Position numbers and translations under genes: made by a program. From CAXXFQ01 sp963674475 (lineage in GTDB: Bacteria; Planctomycetota; Planctomycetia; Pirellulales; Thermoguttaceae), in contig CAXXFQ010000021.1 of assembly GCA_963674475.2 (NCBI GenBank), positions 106,969-170,968 on the forward strand: a DNA stretch of 64,000 bases, in the 5' to 3' direction. Below the pieces are notes generated by a model. That model was not told the DNA's origin. It was given only the letters and a program-made list of their open reading frames with translations, and ran no database searches. Shown piece by piece: positions 44,593 through 53,687 of the stretch; position 1 is the stretch's first letter; each line of letters starts with the position of its first letter.

Positions 44593-45573
44593 ATGACCCG
44601 ACGAGCCTTGATTACCGGAATTACCGGCCAAGACGGCGCCTATCTGGCCGAATTTCTGCTCGAAAAAGGGTACGAAGTCCACGGCATGGTCCGACGGTCC
44701 AGTACCGAAAATTTCGAGCGGATCAACCATTTGAGATCCGATCTCACGCTCCATCAGGCCGACCTGCTCGATCAGCTTTCGATCGTCAACCTGTTGCAAG
44801 AGGTGCGGCCCCACGAGCTGTATAACTTGGCGGCGCAAAGTTTCGTCCCGACCAGTTGGCTTCAGCCCCTTTTGACCGGCGAGTTCACGGCGCTTGGCGT
44901 CACGCGGATGCTCGAGGCGGTCCGTCTGGTCGACCGAAAGATCAAATTTTATCAGGCCAGCTCCAGCGAGATGTTCGGCCACGTTCGCGAAGAGCCTCAA
45001 ACCGAGGACACCCCGTTCTACCCGCGAAGTCCCTATGGCGTGGCGAAGGTCTACGGCCATTGGATCACGGTCAACTACCGCGAGAGCTACGACATCTTCG
45101 CCTGTTCGGGCATTCTCTTCAATCACGAATCGCCCCGACGCGGCAAGGAGTTCGTCACGCGCAAGGTGACCGACGGTGTCGCACGGATCAAGTTGGGCCT
45201 GCAATATATACTCAAGCTGGGTAACCTCGACGCGGTTCGCGACTGGGGGTATGCGGGCGATTATGTTCGAGCGATGTGGCTGATGCTCCAGCAGGAGAAG
45301 CCGGGCGATTATGTCGTCAGTTCCGGGGTCAAACACACGGTTCGCCAACTGGTGGAGAAGGCGTTTTCGCATGTCGGCCTCGATTGGGAGGATTACGTCG
45401 TGATCGATCCGGCGTTTATTCGACCGGCCGAGGTGTTTACGCTTTGTGGCGATGCCGGTCGGGCACGAACCGAGCTGGGCTGGGAGCCGGAGGTGTCGTT
45501 TGATCAACTGGTCGAGATGATGGTCGACGCCGACATGAAACGGGTCCGGCGGGAGTTGGAAGAGAGAGGGTGA
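44593..45573 (+). CDS. gmd: GDP-mannose 4,6-dehydratase
   Basis: Converts GDP-mannose to GDP-4-keto-6-deoxymannose, the first step to GDP-fucose, rhamnose or perosamine. 326 residues, an extended short-chain dehydrogenase: GITGQDGAYLAEFLLEKGY (NADP loop), VHGMVRRSST, LYNLAAQSFV, the catalytic Ser in QASSSEMFG, and Tyr/Lys in SPYGVAKVYGHW, followed by NHESPRRG and RDWGYAGDYV. I start at MTRRALITG; the longer frame from 44455 begins with TTG and adds a non-conserved segment. No partner synthase is adjacent. Confidence 0.93.
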   Translation: MTRRALITGITGQDGAYLAEFLLEKGYEVHGMVRRSSTENFERINHLRSDLTLHQADLLDQLSIVNLLQEVRPHELYNLAAQSFVPTSWLQPLLTGEFTALGVTRMLEAVRLVDRKIKFYQASSSEMFGHVREEPQTEDTPFYPRSPYGVAKVYGHWITVNYRESYDIFACSGILFNHESPRRGKEFVTRKVTDGVARIKLGLQYILKLGNLDAVRDWGYAGDYVRAMWLMLQQEKPGDYVVSSGVKHTVRQLVEKAFSHVGLDWEDYVVIDPAFIRPAEVFTLCGDAGRARTELGWEPEVSFDQLVEMMVDADMKRVRRELEERG

Positions 45574-45914
45574 TAAACCCGATCTAAAAACGGTATTAAC
45601 AAAGAGGAAACAGCGGTTACGCAGCAATCGCCAAAACCATTTTCTAGGTAGATACCAGCGACCCGTCGGGAGCGGGTATAATCAGCGGTGCGGGAGCACC
45701 GGTCTAAAAAATTTTTGGAAGGGGTTTTAGGGGAGACCTTTCTTTAGAAAGGTTTCCCCTAATTTCTTGAAAAAATCTGTCGCAGTGGTTGTTTGAACAG
45801 AGTTTTCTCGCCAGGCATAAAACCACGATTCTTTTTTGCTTCTCGCGTCGCGTGTCCCATAGTTAGATAGCTTGTTGCAATGCGCTTGTGCTATGGACTT
45901 TTGGGACGATTGTG
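45574..45914. other. Intergenic region with a strong terminator
   Basis: 341 bases between gmd and the exporter operon. It contains a GGTGC/GCACC hairpin at about 45691-45706 and the terminator at 45727-45767. There is no gene and no clear promoter. Confidence 0.5.
45727..45767 (+). terminator. Terminator between gmd and the exporter operon
   Basis: TTAGGGGA...ACCTTTC pairs with GAAAGGT...TCCCCTAA (15 paired bases with a G-T opposition) around 4 bases, followed by TTTCTT. Confidence 0.85.
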
Positions 45915-47105
45915 ATGAAAAAAAGGATTCTCGCTGCTGCCGCGCTGACCGGAGTTTTGGTCGTCGTGCTGGTCGCCCACCGTTTCTTTAAAAAACCGCC
46001 GGAAGTTTCCGGGACGATTCGGGCGGACGTCATTCGGATGGGCTCGTTGGTCGGCGGTCGCGTTGCGCGAACACTGGTTGACGAAGGGGATTCGGTGCGC
46101 GCGGGGGACCGGTTGGTTGAGCTGGAGCCGTTTGATCTGGATGCGCGGGCCGCCGGGGCCGAGGCTCGTTTGGCGGCGGCGGAAGCGAAATATGCCGAAT
46201 TTTTGGCCGGTTTCCGTCCCGAGACGGTCGTGGCCAGTCGAGAAAACTATCTGGGCCAGAAGGCGATTTTCGAAAAGATGAAAAACGGCCCCCGCCCGGC
46301 TGAGATCGAGGCGGCCCGTGCGCGGGTGGCGTCGGCCCGTGCGTCGTTGATCTTGGCCCGGCAGTCTTACGAAAGGTATCGCTCGCTCAACAAGACCGGC
46401 TCCAGTCCGCAGTCGGTTCTGGACGAAGTGACCCAAAAGCTCCACGCGGCCGAGAGTCTTTTGGAAGTGCGCAAGAAGGAACTCCAGTTGCTCGAAGAGG
46501 GATTTCGACGTGAGGAGATAGCGTCGGCGGCGGCCCATGCGGCGGCGGCACTGGCCGAGTGGGACTTGAAAAAGGCCGGTTTTCGCAAGGAAGAGATCGA
46601 AATGGCCCGCGCCGAGGTCGAAGCGGCCCGGGCGAATCGGGAAACGGTCCTCGATCAAAAAGACGAGTTGCGGATTCTCGCGCCGAGCGACGGGCGAATC
46701 GAGTCGATCGACCTGGAACCGGGCGACCTGGTCGCGCCGCGCGGGCCGGTTGTCTCGATGTTGGACCCCGAAAAACTTTGGGTCCGCGCGTTCGTGCCCG
46801 AGGCGATGCCGGTCGTGTTGAAGCAAAAGGTCGACGTCCTGGTCGACGCCTACCCGGATCGAGCGTTTTGCGGGACGGTTGTCTTCATTGCCTCTCAGGC
46901 GGAATTCACGCCGAGCAACATCCAAACGCCTGACGAACGGGTCAAGCTGGTCTATCGGATCAAGGTCCGCTTGGACGAGGGACTCGAGCTGCTTCGGCCG
47001 GGGATGGAGGTGACGTTGCGTTTCGATCGGAACAGGCCGTGTCCGGAGGGAGCGGAGTCGGACAAGAAAAAGGTTTTGACCGTGACGTCGGGGGAAGCGT
47101 CATGA
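45915..47105 (+). CDS. Membrane-fusion protein of an ABC exporter (HlyD/YbhG-like)
   Basis: 396 residues: N-terminal anchor (ILAAAALTGVLVVVLVAHRFF), first lipoyl half (SLVGGRVARTLVDEGDSVRAGD), a long coiled coil (about 75-225) rich in Ala, Glu and Arg with repeated REEIA and KEEIE units, second lipoyl half (ILAPSDGRIESIDLEPGDLV), and a beta-barrel domain. The ATG at 45915 gives a standard signal anchor; a GTG at 45888 is less likely. Its stop overlaps the next start (ATGA), so it is coupled with the ABC transporter. The pair resembles the YhiI-RbbA or YbhGF arrangement. Confidence 0.88.
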   Translation: MKKRILAAAALTGVLVVVLVAHRFFKKPPEVSGTIRADVIRMGSLVGGRVARTLVDEGDSVRAGDRLVELEPFDLDARAAGAEARLAAAEAKYAEFLAGFRPETVVASRENYLGQKAIFEKMKNGPRPAEIEAARARVASARASLILARQSYERYRSLNKTGSSPQSVLDEVTQKLHAAESLLEVRKKELQLLEEGFRREEIASAAAHAAAALAEWDLKKAGFRKEEIEMARAEVEAARANRETVLDQKDELRILAPSDGRIESIDLEPGDLVAPRGPVVSMLDPEKLWVRAFVPEAMPVVLKQKVDVLVDAYPDRAFCGTVVFIASQAEFTPSNIQTPDERVKLVYRIKVRLDEGLELLRPGMEVTLRFDRNRPCPEGAESDKKKVLTVTSGEAS

Positions 47106-49399
47106 CAAGACCGGTCATCGAAATCCAAAATCTTTCGCGCCGGTTCGGCGACCTGACCGCAGTCGATCGGGTTTCGTTTGAGGTTCATCGCGGAAAAATC
47201 TTCGGATTACTGGGACCCAACGGCAGCGGCAAGTCGACGATGATCCGGATCCTTTGTGGCGTGTTGCCGCCGTCGGAAGGAACGGCGATCGTCCTGGGGC
47301 ACGACGTCCGCTACGAAAGCGAGAGCATCAAACGGCGGATCGGCTACATGTCGCAGTCGTTCAGCCTCTACGACGACCTGTCGGTTCGCGAAAACCTCGA
47401 ATTTTTCGGACGGATCTATGGTCTCGGTGGCGCGCGGTTGCGGAGTCGAATCGACGCGGTGTTGGAAATCACCTCGCTCACGGATCGAATCGACCAGTTG
47501 GCCGGACATCTCTCGGGCGGTTGGAAGCAACGTTTGGCGCTGGCCTCGTCGATTATTCACGAGCCGGAGCTGTTGTTTCTCGACGAGCCGACCGCGGGGA
47601 TCGACCCGGTCGTGCGGCGTCAGGTCTGGGATCTGTTGTTCGAGCTGGCCGGGCAGGGGGTGACCCTGTTTGTCACGACCCATTACATGGACGAGGCCAA
47701 CCGGTGTACCGACCTGGGGTATTTGTACCATTCGAAGCTGTTGACGCTCGGTCGGCCCGACGACCTGAAGGGGCTGCCCGAGGTGACGCCCGAAGGAATG
47801 CGGCGTTTCGAGTTGGCGGTGCCCCATCCGACCGAGTGTCTTTCGGCGCTGCGAAGGGTTTCCGGCGTCCGCGACGCGACGTTGTTTGGCGAAACGATCC
47901 ACCTTTTGGCCGACGATTCGATTGACGAGCCGCGGCTTTTGGAGGTGGCCAAACCGGAAGAGCCGAAACCGGTCGCTGAGGAAAAGGTTGAAGAACCGGT
48001 GCGACTGACGCCGATCGGGGCGTCGCTGGAAGACGTTTTTATCAGTCTGACCCAGCGTTACGATGCGCGACGTGAGGAAGGCGTCGAGGTCCGGGCGATC
48101 GACGAGCCGTTACGGTCGGACGAGACGGGCGAATCGACTTCCGACAAACCAGAGCAGCAGGGCGGGGCGGCCGAGCCGGAAAACGGGGCGGGGGAAACGA
48201 AGGTCCGGGAAAACGGCAGTCGGGTCGGGAACACGACCGGGTTGGGGGCGATCTTTTTGAAGGAGTTTTACCATATCCGGCGCCAACCGGTGACGTTGGT
48301 GTTTGTGTTTATTGTCCCCGTGTTTCAACTGTTGCTGTTCGGCTATGCGATCAACATGCAGATCGAAAATATCCCGACGGTCGTTTGGAACCAGGATGGG
48401 CGACAGGCGTCTCGCGAGTTGGTCGATTCGTTTATCAATACGCGCAAATTTCGGATTGTCCAGCAGACCCACTCCCAAAGCGAGTTCAATCAGGCGCTGC
48501 GCAGCGGTCGGGCCAAAGTGGGGCTGAAAATACCCGGGGATTATACTGATCGGACTCTTCAAAACGAGCCGGTCGCGGTTCAAGTATTGATCGACGGGAG
48601 CGATTCGACCGTGGCGACAACGGCCCAGTATTCGGCCGGGCTGTTGGGCTTGCATCTTTCGTTCGACGAGATGGGAAAACAGACCGGAGGGGGCGATTCG
48701 CCGTTTCGAATGGCTAGTCTCGGCGGTGGTGGTGGTGGTGGTGGACTTCCGGCCCTGCCGATCGATCTGCGGGCCCGGCTGCTTTATAACCCGGGGCTGC
48801 GGAGCGCGTTTTTCTTCGTCCCGGGACTGGTCGGGATTATCTTGCAATTGGTCACTCTGTTCTTGACCTCGTTTGCGATCGTTCGTGAACGGGAGTCGGG
48901 CACGTTGGAACAACTCTTCGTCACGCCGGTCGGTCGGGCCGGGCTGATTCTCGGCAAGCTGTTGCCCTATGCCTTGCTGGGGTTCACCGAAACGTTGATC
49001 GTCTTGTGTGTCATGGTCTACGTGTTTGGCGTGTCGATCAACGGGAGTATTTTGCTTTTGCTCCTGTTAGCGCTCTTGTTTTTGCTTTGCTCGCTCGGGA
49101 TGGGGCTGTTGGTTTCGACGTTGGCGAAAACCCAGGTGGCGGCCGTCATGTTCGCTTTCATGTTCATGGTTCCGTCGATCCTGTTGTCGGGATTCGTCTT
49201 TCCTCGTTCGGAAATGCCGATGGAGATTTACCCGATCTCGCTGATTATCCCGGCGACCTACTTCATCGAGATCCTGCGCGGGATTGTGTTGCGTTCGGCC
49301 GGATTCTTTGATTTACTCGGACCGGTTGCCGGGCTGTCGATCTGCTGCGTCGTAATCTTGGCGCTGAGCATCTTGCGATTCCGGAAGCAGTTGGCTTAG
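47102..49399 (+). CDS. ABC exporter: ATPase fused to ABC-2 permease
   Basis: 765 residues joining two usually separate subunits. The ATPase half (1-300) has Walker A GPNGSGKST, Q-loop SQSFSLYDDL, signature HLSGGWKQRL, Walker B LLFLDEPTAGIDP and the switch His in TTHYMDEA. A linker of about 90 residues rich in Glu, Pro and Lys follows. The permease half starts near 385 (FLKEFYHIRRQPVTLVFVFIVPVFQLLLFG), has a large extracytoplasmic loop containing an eight-glycine run, and ends with five TM helices (SGFVFPRSEMP, TYFIEILRGI). Such fusions export drugs or lipids as homodimers. No second permease gene is adjacent. Confidence 0.9.
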   Translation: MTRPVIEIQNLSRRFGDLTAVDRVSFEVHRGKIFGLLGPNGSGKSTMIRILCGVLPPSEGTAIVLGHDVRYESESIKRRIGYMSQSFSLYDDLSVRENLEFFGRIYGLGGARLRSRIDAVLEITSLTDRIDQLAGHLSGGWKQRLALASSIIHEPELLFLDEPTAGIDPVVRRQVWDLLFELAGQGVTLFVTTHYMDEANRCTDLGYLYHSKLLTLGRPDDLKGLPEVTPEGMRRFELAVPHPTECLSALRRVSGVRDATLFGETIHLLADDSIDEPRLLEVAKPEEPKPVAEEKVEEPVRLTPIGASLEDVFISLTQRYDARREEGVEVRAIDEPLRSDETGESTSDKPEQQGGAAEPENGAGETKVRENGSRVGNTTGLGAIFLKEFYHIRRQPVTLVFVFIVPVFQLLLFGYAINMQIENIPTVVWNQDGRQASRELVDSFINTRKFRIVQQTHSQSEFNQALRSGRAKVGLKIPGDYTDRTLQNEPVAVQVLIDGSDSTVATTAQYSAGLLGLHLSFDEMGKQTGGGDSPFRMASLGGGGGGGGLPALPIDLRARLLYNPGLRSAFFFVPGLVGIILQLVTLFLTSFAIVRERESGTLEQLFVTPVGRAGLILGKLLPYALLGFTETLIVLCVMVYVFGVSINGSILLLLLLALLFLLCSLGMGLLVSTLAKTQVAAVMFAFMFMVPSILLSGFVFPRSEMPMEIYPISLIIPATYFIEILRGIVLRSAGFFDLLGPVAGLSICCVVILALSILRFRKQLA
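48722..48749 (+). repeat. Glycine-coding GGT microsatellite in the ABC permease
   Basis: A GGT/GGC repeat encodes eight consecutive glycines in the extracytoplasmic loop. The repeat could vary in length between strains and would act as a flexible hinge. Confidence 0.55.
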
Positions 49400-49453
49400 C
49401 GGGGTTGGTTTTTGAGGGGATCTGAGAAATTTCCCCCCAACGAAACCCCGCTA
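49397..49453 (+). terminator. Inverted repeat at the end of the ABC exporter gene
   Basis: A 10-bp perfect stem (TAGCGGGGTT/AACCCCGCTA) with an inner GAGGGG/TTCCCC pairing. It lacks a T-tract, so termination here is uncertain. Confidence 0.4.
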
Positions 49454-49713
49454 GAGCACTAAAGACTCCAAAATTTCCAGGGGTACTCTCTTGCCGGGTT
49501 GATTCCTTTTGGTTTAATTGCTACGTTTGTGCTTGTGGAACGATCGGTACGGTCGGAGTGATTTGCTCTCGCTTTGTAAAAGTGGATTTTGCAGATAGGT
49601 TTTTCCGACCAGTACCAAGAGAGAGGCAAAGCTGGTCGGCTCTTAATGAAGTAAAAATCTTGTAGAAGCATAAACCGTTTGATGCCATAAAAAAGGGCGA
49701 AGGGGATCTGCTT
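49400..49713. other. Intergenic region between the exporter and the CydA-like pair
   Basis: 314 bases. An inverted repeat TAGCGGGGTT/AACCCCGCTA (49397-49406 with 49444-49453) overlaps the exporter stop codon and may end transcription, although no T-run follows. I see no clear promoter for the next gene. Confidence 0.45.
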
Positions 49714-51108
49714 ATGCATTATCCTTGGTGGTACGTTCCCCATCTGACCTCGCCGATGCTGATTGCGGCGATCGCCGTGGTCCATGTGTTGGTCTCGCAC
49801 TACGCGGTCGGCGGTGGGCTGTTCTTGGCGGTCGAAACCACTTACGCCTATAAGACGGGCGATCGAAAGTATCTCGATTACCTCCGACGTCACGCGAAGT
49901 TCTTTGTGTTGCTGACCGTTGCCTTTGGGGCGATTACCGGGGTCGGCATTTGGTGGACGATCGGGCTGGCCTCGCCGTTGGCCACGCAGGTGTTGATCAA
50001 TACGTTCCTCTTCGGCTGGGCGATGGAATGGGTCTTTTTTGTGGTCGAGATCTGTTCGGCGTTCATCTTTTTCTACTACTGGGGACGCCTGCCCGAGAAG
50101 ACCCACATGGCCATCGGGTGGATCTACGGGATCGCGGCGTGGATCAGTCTGGTGCTGATTACCGGTATCACGGCGTTCATGCTCCAACCGGGCTCTTGGA
50201 TCGAGGACCGGAATTTCTGGAGCGGGTTGCTCAATCCCCAGTTCCTTCCACAGACGGTCGCGCGGACCGGCGGGGCGTTGTTGTTGACCTCGTTGTACGT
50301 CTACTTCCACGCGGCGATCGTTCTTTCGGATGAAAAACTACGGGCCCGGATCAGTCGTCGATCGTTGCGCCCGGCCGGGTTGGGGGCGGTGTTGGTGTTG
50401 GTCGGCGTGTTTTGGTTTTTGTACGAGCTGCCCGCGTCGGCGCTGTTGGCGATTCCCTCGGCGGCGACGCTCAATATTTTCGTTGCGCTTTTGGCCGGGA
50501 TGACGTTGGTGATTCTGATCGCCTTGTATGTCGGGCCGTATCGCAACCCGCAGTGGCTTTCGCCCGGATTTGCCGGGATGTTGCTGGTGGTCGGTTTCGC
50601 GACGGTCGGGATCAGCGAGTTCGTCCGTGAGGCGATCCGCAAACCGTTCATTATTTATAACGTGGTTTTGGGCAACCAGATTCTCACCGACGAGGTGCCC
50701 GCGGTGCAAGCGGCCGGGTATCTGGAAAGTGGAATCTGGACCAAAGCGTGGATGGAGCGAAAGTACCCGCAAGTGTTTGTCGAGGACCGGATCGACGCTC
50801 GTCGGCTTTTGCAGTTAACGCCGTCGTCGCGGATCGAGGTGGGCCAGACGCTGTTCCAGTATCATTGCAACGATTGTCACGCGATTGAAGTCGGGTATTC
50901 TCCGGCCGGGCCGCTTTTGGGCGAGGGGACGGTCGAGGAGTTTCGGCATTTGGTTTTGAATCTGCACGAGAGTCGGTTCTTCATGCCGCCGTTTTGCGGG
51001 ACGATCGAGGAAGCGCACGTACTGGCCGAGTATCTCATGACGATCGCCCAGCCGACGCCGGAGGGGATGTATTTCGGCGGTCGCCAGAACGGGGAGAGCG
51101 TGCGGTGA
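49714..51108 (+). CDS. Cytochrome bd superfamily subunit I-like protein with C-terminal cytochrome c
   Basis: 464 residues. The first part aligns with CydA of E. coli: H24VLVSHYAVGGGLFLAVET for HFLFVPLTLGLAFLLAIMET (haem b595 ligand His24), KFFVLLTVAFGAITGVG, and E105/E112 in AMEWVFFVVEICSAF near the proton-path glutamates E99/E107. The b558 ligand His186 of CydA is absent; the aligned stretch reads VARTGGALL. The long Q-loop is missing. About nine TM helices are present. The end is a c-type cytochrome: C385NDCH389 with a distal Met in FFMPPF. So this is likely a terminal reductase that takes electrons from a c-type donor rather than quinol. The paired gene follows after 61 bases. Confidence 0.8.
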   Translation: MHYPWWYVPHLTSPMLIAAIAVVHVLVSHYAVGGGLFLAVETTYAYKTGDRKYLDYLRRHAKFFVLLTVAFGAITGVGIWWTIGLASPLATQVLINTFLFGWAMEWVFFVVEICSAFIFFYYWGRLPEKTHMAIGWIYGIAAWISLVLITGITAFMLQPGSWIEDRNFWSGLLNPQFLPQTVARTGGALLLTSLYVYFHAAIVLSDEKLRARISRRSLRPAGLGAVLVLVGVFWFLYELPASALLAIPSAATLNIFVALLAGMTLVILIALYVGPYRNPQWLSPGFAGMLLVVGFATVGISEFVREAIRKPFIIYNVVLGNQILTDEVPAVQAAGYLESGIWTKAWMERKYPQVFVEDRIDARRLLQLTPSSRIEVGQTLFQYHCNDCHAIEVGYSPAGPLLGEGTVEEFRHLVLNLHESRFFMPPFCGTIEEAHVLAEYLMTIAQPTPEGMYFGGRQNGESVR

Positions 51109-51169
51109 AGCGAAGTCGTGACGAACGGGTTTCTTATATAAACCAAGCGTAAAAAAAGAAGAAAAGCCA

Positions 51170-52327
51170 ATGGACCCTCAATCGCTTATCACCGGACCGA
51201 CCGGACCGTTGCCCGCGCCGTACTGGTTCATCCAGCTTTTTAAAACGGTCGGTTTCTGGATGCACATGATCCCGATGAACCTTTGGTTTGCGGGGATTTT
51301 GATCGCCATGATGGGCCGGACGTTCGGCTGCCCGTTCGCGCGGCATTTTTCGCATCGGCTGATGTCGCAGATGCCGATTTTGGTGGCGCTGGGGATTAAT
51401 TTCGGGATCGTGCCGTTGTTGTTTTTGCAGGTCGGCTATTTCTCGTTTTTCTATGCGGCGACGATTCTGACCGCCTGGTTCTGGCTTTCGATCGTTGCGA
51501 TTTTGATTCCGGCCTACTACGGGGTTTATTTCTATGCCTTCTTTCGCGGCGGCTCGGAACAGGGCGGAGTGCTGCGGATTTTGGTCGGTTGGTCGGTCGC
51601 CGGGCTGTTTCTTTTGTTGGGATTGCTTTTTGCCAACGGGTTGAGCCTGATGGTCCATGTGGATGCCTGGGGCCCGATCTGGGAAAAGACGGCCGTGGCC
51701 GGGGCGACGCTCGGGTTGGGATCGAACCTGGCGGACGCGAATCTTTACGAGCGTTGGGGGATAATGTTCGGCCTCGGGACGTTGACCACGGCCGCTTGGA
51801 TCGTGTTGGACACGGCCTGGTTTTTGCGAGATGTCGATTCCGAATGGCTGGCCGCCTATCATGGCTGGACCCGGCGGGCCGCCGGGATATTGACCGTCAG
51901 CGGGGCGATCCTCTTCGTGACGGCCGGGTCGTTTTACGTCTTCAAGACCTGGTCAAGTGAGCTGTTTGAGTACATGTTCACCGGCATCCGGTTGCCGTTG
52001 ACCGTTCTGACGGCCGTCTCGCCGGGGTTGGTCTTTGTGGCCTGCCTTCGCCTGGGTAAAAAGCCGCGGGTGGACACCTCGGCGGCGCTGGGGATGGTCC
52101 TGGCCCAGCTGACCGTCTTGGGGCTCAACGCGGTGAGTCGGCAAGTAGTCCAGAATTTTCAGGTTGGGGCGTATCTCGATATCGGTAGTCTGCCGACCCA
52201 AGTCCAATGGAGCCCGCTGATCTCGTTTTTGGTTCTCTTGCTTTTGGGCCTGGCGGTGATCGGCTGGATGGTCGCGCAAGTGATCCGAACGGTCCGGGCC
52301 GAAGGGAAGCCGAGCATTTCGCGGTGA
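51170..52327 (+). CDS. Second CydA-like membrane subunit (CydA' partner)
   Basis: 385 residues with about nine TM helices and no cysteine pair. The opening repeats the CydA pattern: WFIQLFKTVGFWMHMIPMNLWFAGILIAMMG, with a His in TM1, then VALGINFGIVPLLFLQVG matching the GINFALGVATG segment of CydA. This suggests a diverged CydA paralogue rather than a CydB. With the upstream gene it would form a two-subunit complex built from paralogues. AAGAAGAAAAG precedes the ATG. Convergent with the CinA-like gene 21 bases later. The haem content of this subunit is uncertain. Confidence 0.7.
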   Translation: MDPQSLITGPTGPLPAPYWFIQLFKTVGFWMHMIPMNLWFAGILIAMMGRTFGCPFARHFSHRLMSQMPILVALGINFGIVPLLFLQVGYFSFFYAATILTAWFWLSIVAILIPAYYGVYFYAFFRGGSEQGGVLRILVGWSVAGLFLLLGLLFANGLSLMVHVDAWGPIWEKTAVAGATLGLGSNLADANLYERWGIMFGLGTLTTAAWIVLDTAWFLRDVDSEWLAAYHGWTRRAAGILTVSGAILFVTAGSFYVFKTWSSELFEYMFTGIRLPLTVLTAVSPGLVFVACLRLGKKPRVDTSAALGMVLAQLTVLGLNAVSRQVVQNFQVGAYLDIGSLPTQVQWSPLISFLVLLLLGLAVIGWMVAQVIRTVRAEGKPSISR

Positions 52328-52348
52328 AGCTCGTTGCATAGGGGCGGT

Positions 52349-53659
52349 TTACACCGCTTCGCGCTCTTCCAAAAGCTTGAGACGGAAAAGATTCAATGCC
52401 GTTTTGATCGCGACGATCTTGCGGATGGCCGAGTGGCCCATTAGCGGTACCTTACGGGTTTCGACACCGTGGTCTGTGGCTAACGCGAGAAAAACCGAAG
52501 GGGTTGAGGAACCGTCCAAAAGCGGCCCGATCGCCAGCCCGAAGTCGGCTTCAAAACGCGTTCGAACAGCGAGTGCCATTTCGCGGACTGATTTTTCTTG
52601 AGTCTCTTGAGTTGCTTGATCGGCGGACGCTGAGAGACTTTCGTGATCGATCAACGCCGTGAGCCCGGCGTCTTGGCCGACGATGACACTCCCGAGAATG
52701 CCGGACGGTTTTGACTTTGGTTCTGGGTCTTGGGCTTCGGGAGATTTCTTTTCAGGTTGGTTTGCCGAGGCGACAGCCAGGCCGTGGGCCAGGAGTCCCT
52801 CGGTTGCCCATTCGACGGTCGCAAGCGTTGCGTTTTTCTCGTCCAACAATCGGAGGACGACGTCTTGGAGCTGGTCCTCTGCTTCGCCGAAGACAAGATT
52901 GCCGAGCGTCGCGTAGATTGTCTCGACGGTCGGGCCCATCGCGTCGAGGCATTCCTGTTCGGTCTGACCGTCGGCGGTGATCCGAAAAGTAATCGTCCCA
53001 CCGCTTGCCGTGATGCCGACCTGGGGACGACGTCCACGACGGATCAGATCGGGCAAACTCTCCTCGATCGCGCTTTCCCCCGCACCGAAGCAGTGGATCC
53101 GACGATGGCGAATCAGTCGCGCCTCGGGCAAAAGGGTACGAAGTTCCGGCTCGATAGAGTCGAAAAACATCGTTTTCATCTCGGCCGGGACCCCGGGCAA
53201 CGCGTAAAGGCGGCAGGGTGTCTTTCCCGGTCGTTCGACGTCAATGGCGATCCCCGGCGCGGTTCCTTCCGGATTGGCGATCATCCGGCTGGATTCGGGA
53301 AAGAGGGCTTGCAGCTCGTTGCTCTCGGGCATTGGGCGGTTGCGTCGGGCAAAAAGGCCGCGGATATGGTCCAGTGCCTCGTCGTTTCGTACCAACGGTC
53401 GGTCGGTCACCTCGGCCAGCGCGTCACGGGTCAAGTCGTCGGCCGTGGGGCCCAGTCCGCCGGTGGCAATGATCAGATCGGCCCGCTCGATCGCGTGACG
53501 AAAGACCTCGACGTTGGCCGCGAGATCGTCGCCGACGGTGGTGTGAAAACGAGGAGAAATTCCCGATTCGGTCAGCCTCGCGGCCAACCAGGCGGTGTTG
53601 GTATCGACGGTTTGGCCGCTGGTGATTTCGTCACCAATTGCGATGATTTCTGCGTGCAT
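52349..53659 (-). CDS. CinA-like protein, C-terminal deamidase half degenerate
   Basis: 436 residues. The N-terminal MoCF-type domain is intact: AEIIAIGDEITSGQTVDTNTA, ATGGLGPTADDLTRDAL, and LPGVPAEMKTMF. The C-terminal half corresponds to the NMN deamidase domain, but the active-site motif that normally reads AESCTGG reads VEWATEG (about residue 280), so the catalytic Ser is missing. An insertion of Glu/Lys/Pro follows. The N-terminal (ADP-ribose pyrophosphatase-like) half may be the only active part. Compare with two-domain CinA of about 410-430 residues. Same strand as the secreted protein gene, 28 bases downstream of it. Confidence 0.8.
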   Translation of the reverse strand: MHAEIIAIGDEITSGQTVDTNTAWLAARLTESGISPRFHTTVGDDLAANVEVFRHAIERADLIIATGGLGPTADDLTRDALAEVTDRPLVRNDEALDHIRGLFARRNRPMPESNELQALFPESSRMIANPEGTAPGIAIDVERPGKTPCRLYALPGVPAEMKTMFFDSIEPELRTLLPEARLIRHRRIHCFGAGESAIEESLPDLIRRGRRPQVGITASGGTITFRITADGQTEQECLDAMGPTVETIYATLGNLVFGEAEDQLQDVVLRLLDEKNATLATVEWATEGLLAHGLAVASANQPEKKSPEAQDPEPKSKPSGILGSVIVGQDAGLTALIDHESLSASADQATQETQEKSVREMALAVRTRFEADFGLAIGPLLDGSSTPSVFLALATDHGVETRKVPLMGHSAIRKIVAIKTALNLFRLKLLEEREAV

Positions 53660-53687
53660 TCGTTTTTGCCGAAAAATGAGGAGCCGG

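Noticed and set aside
48722..48749. Glycine run as a frameshift or assembly fault in the ABC permease
   Set aside because: The frame is open and conserved on both sides; a GGT repeat coding glycine is the simpler reading.
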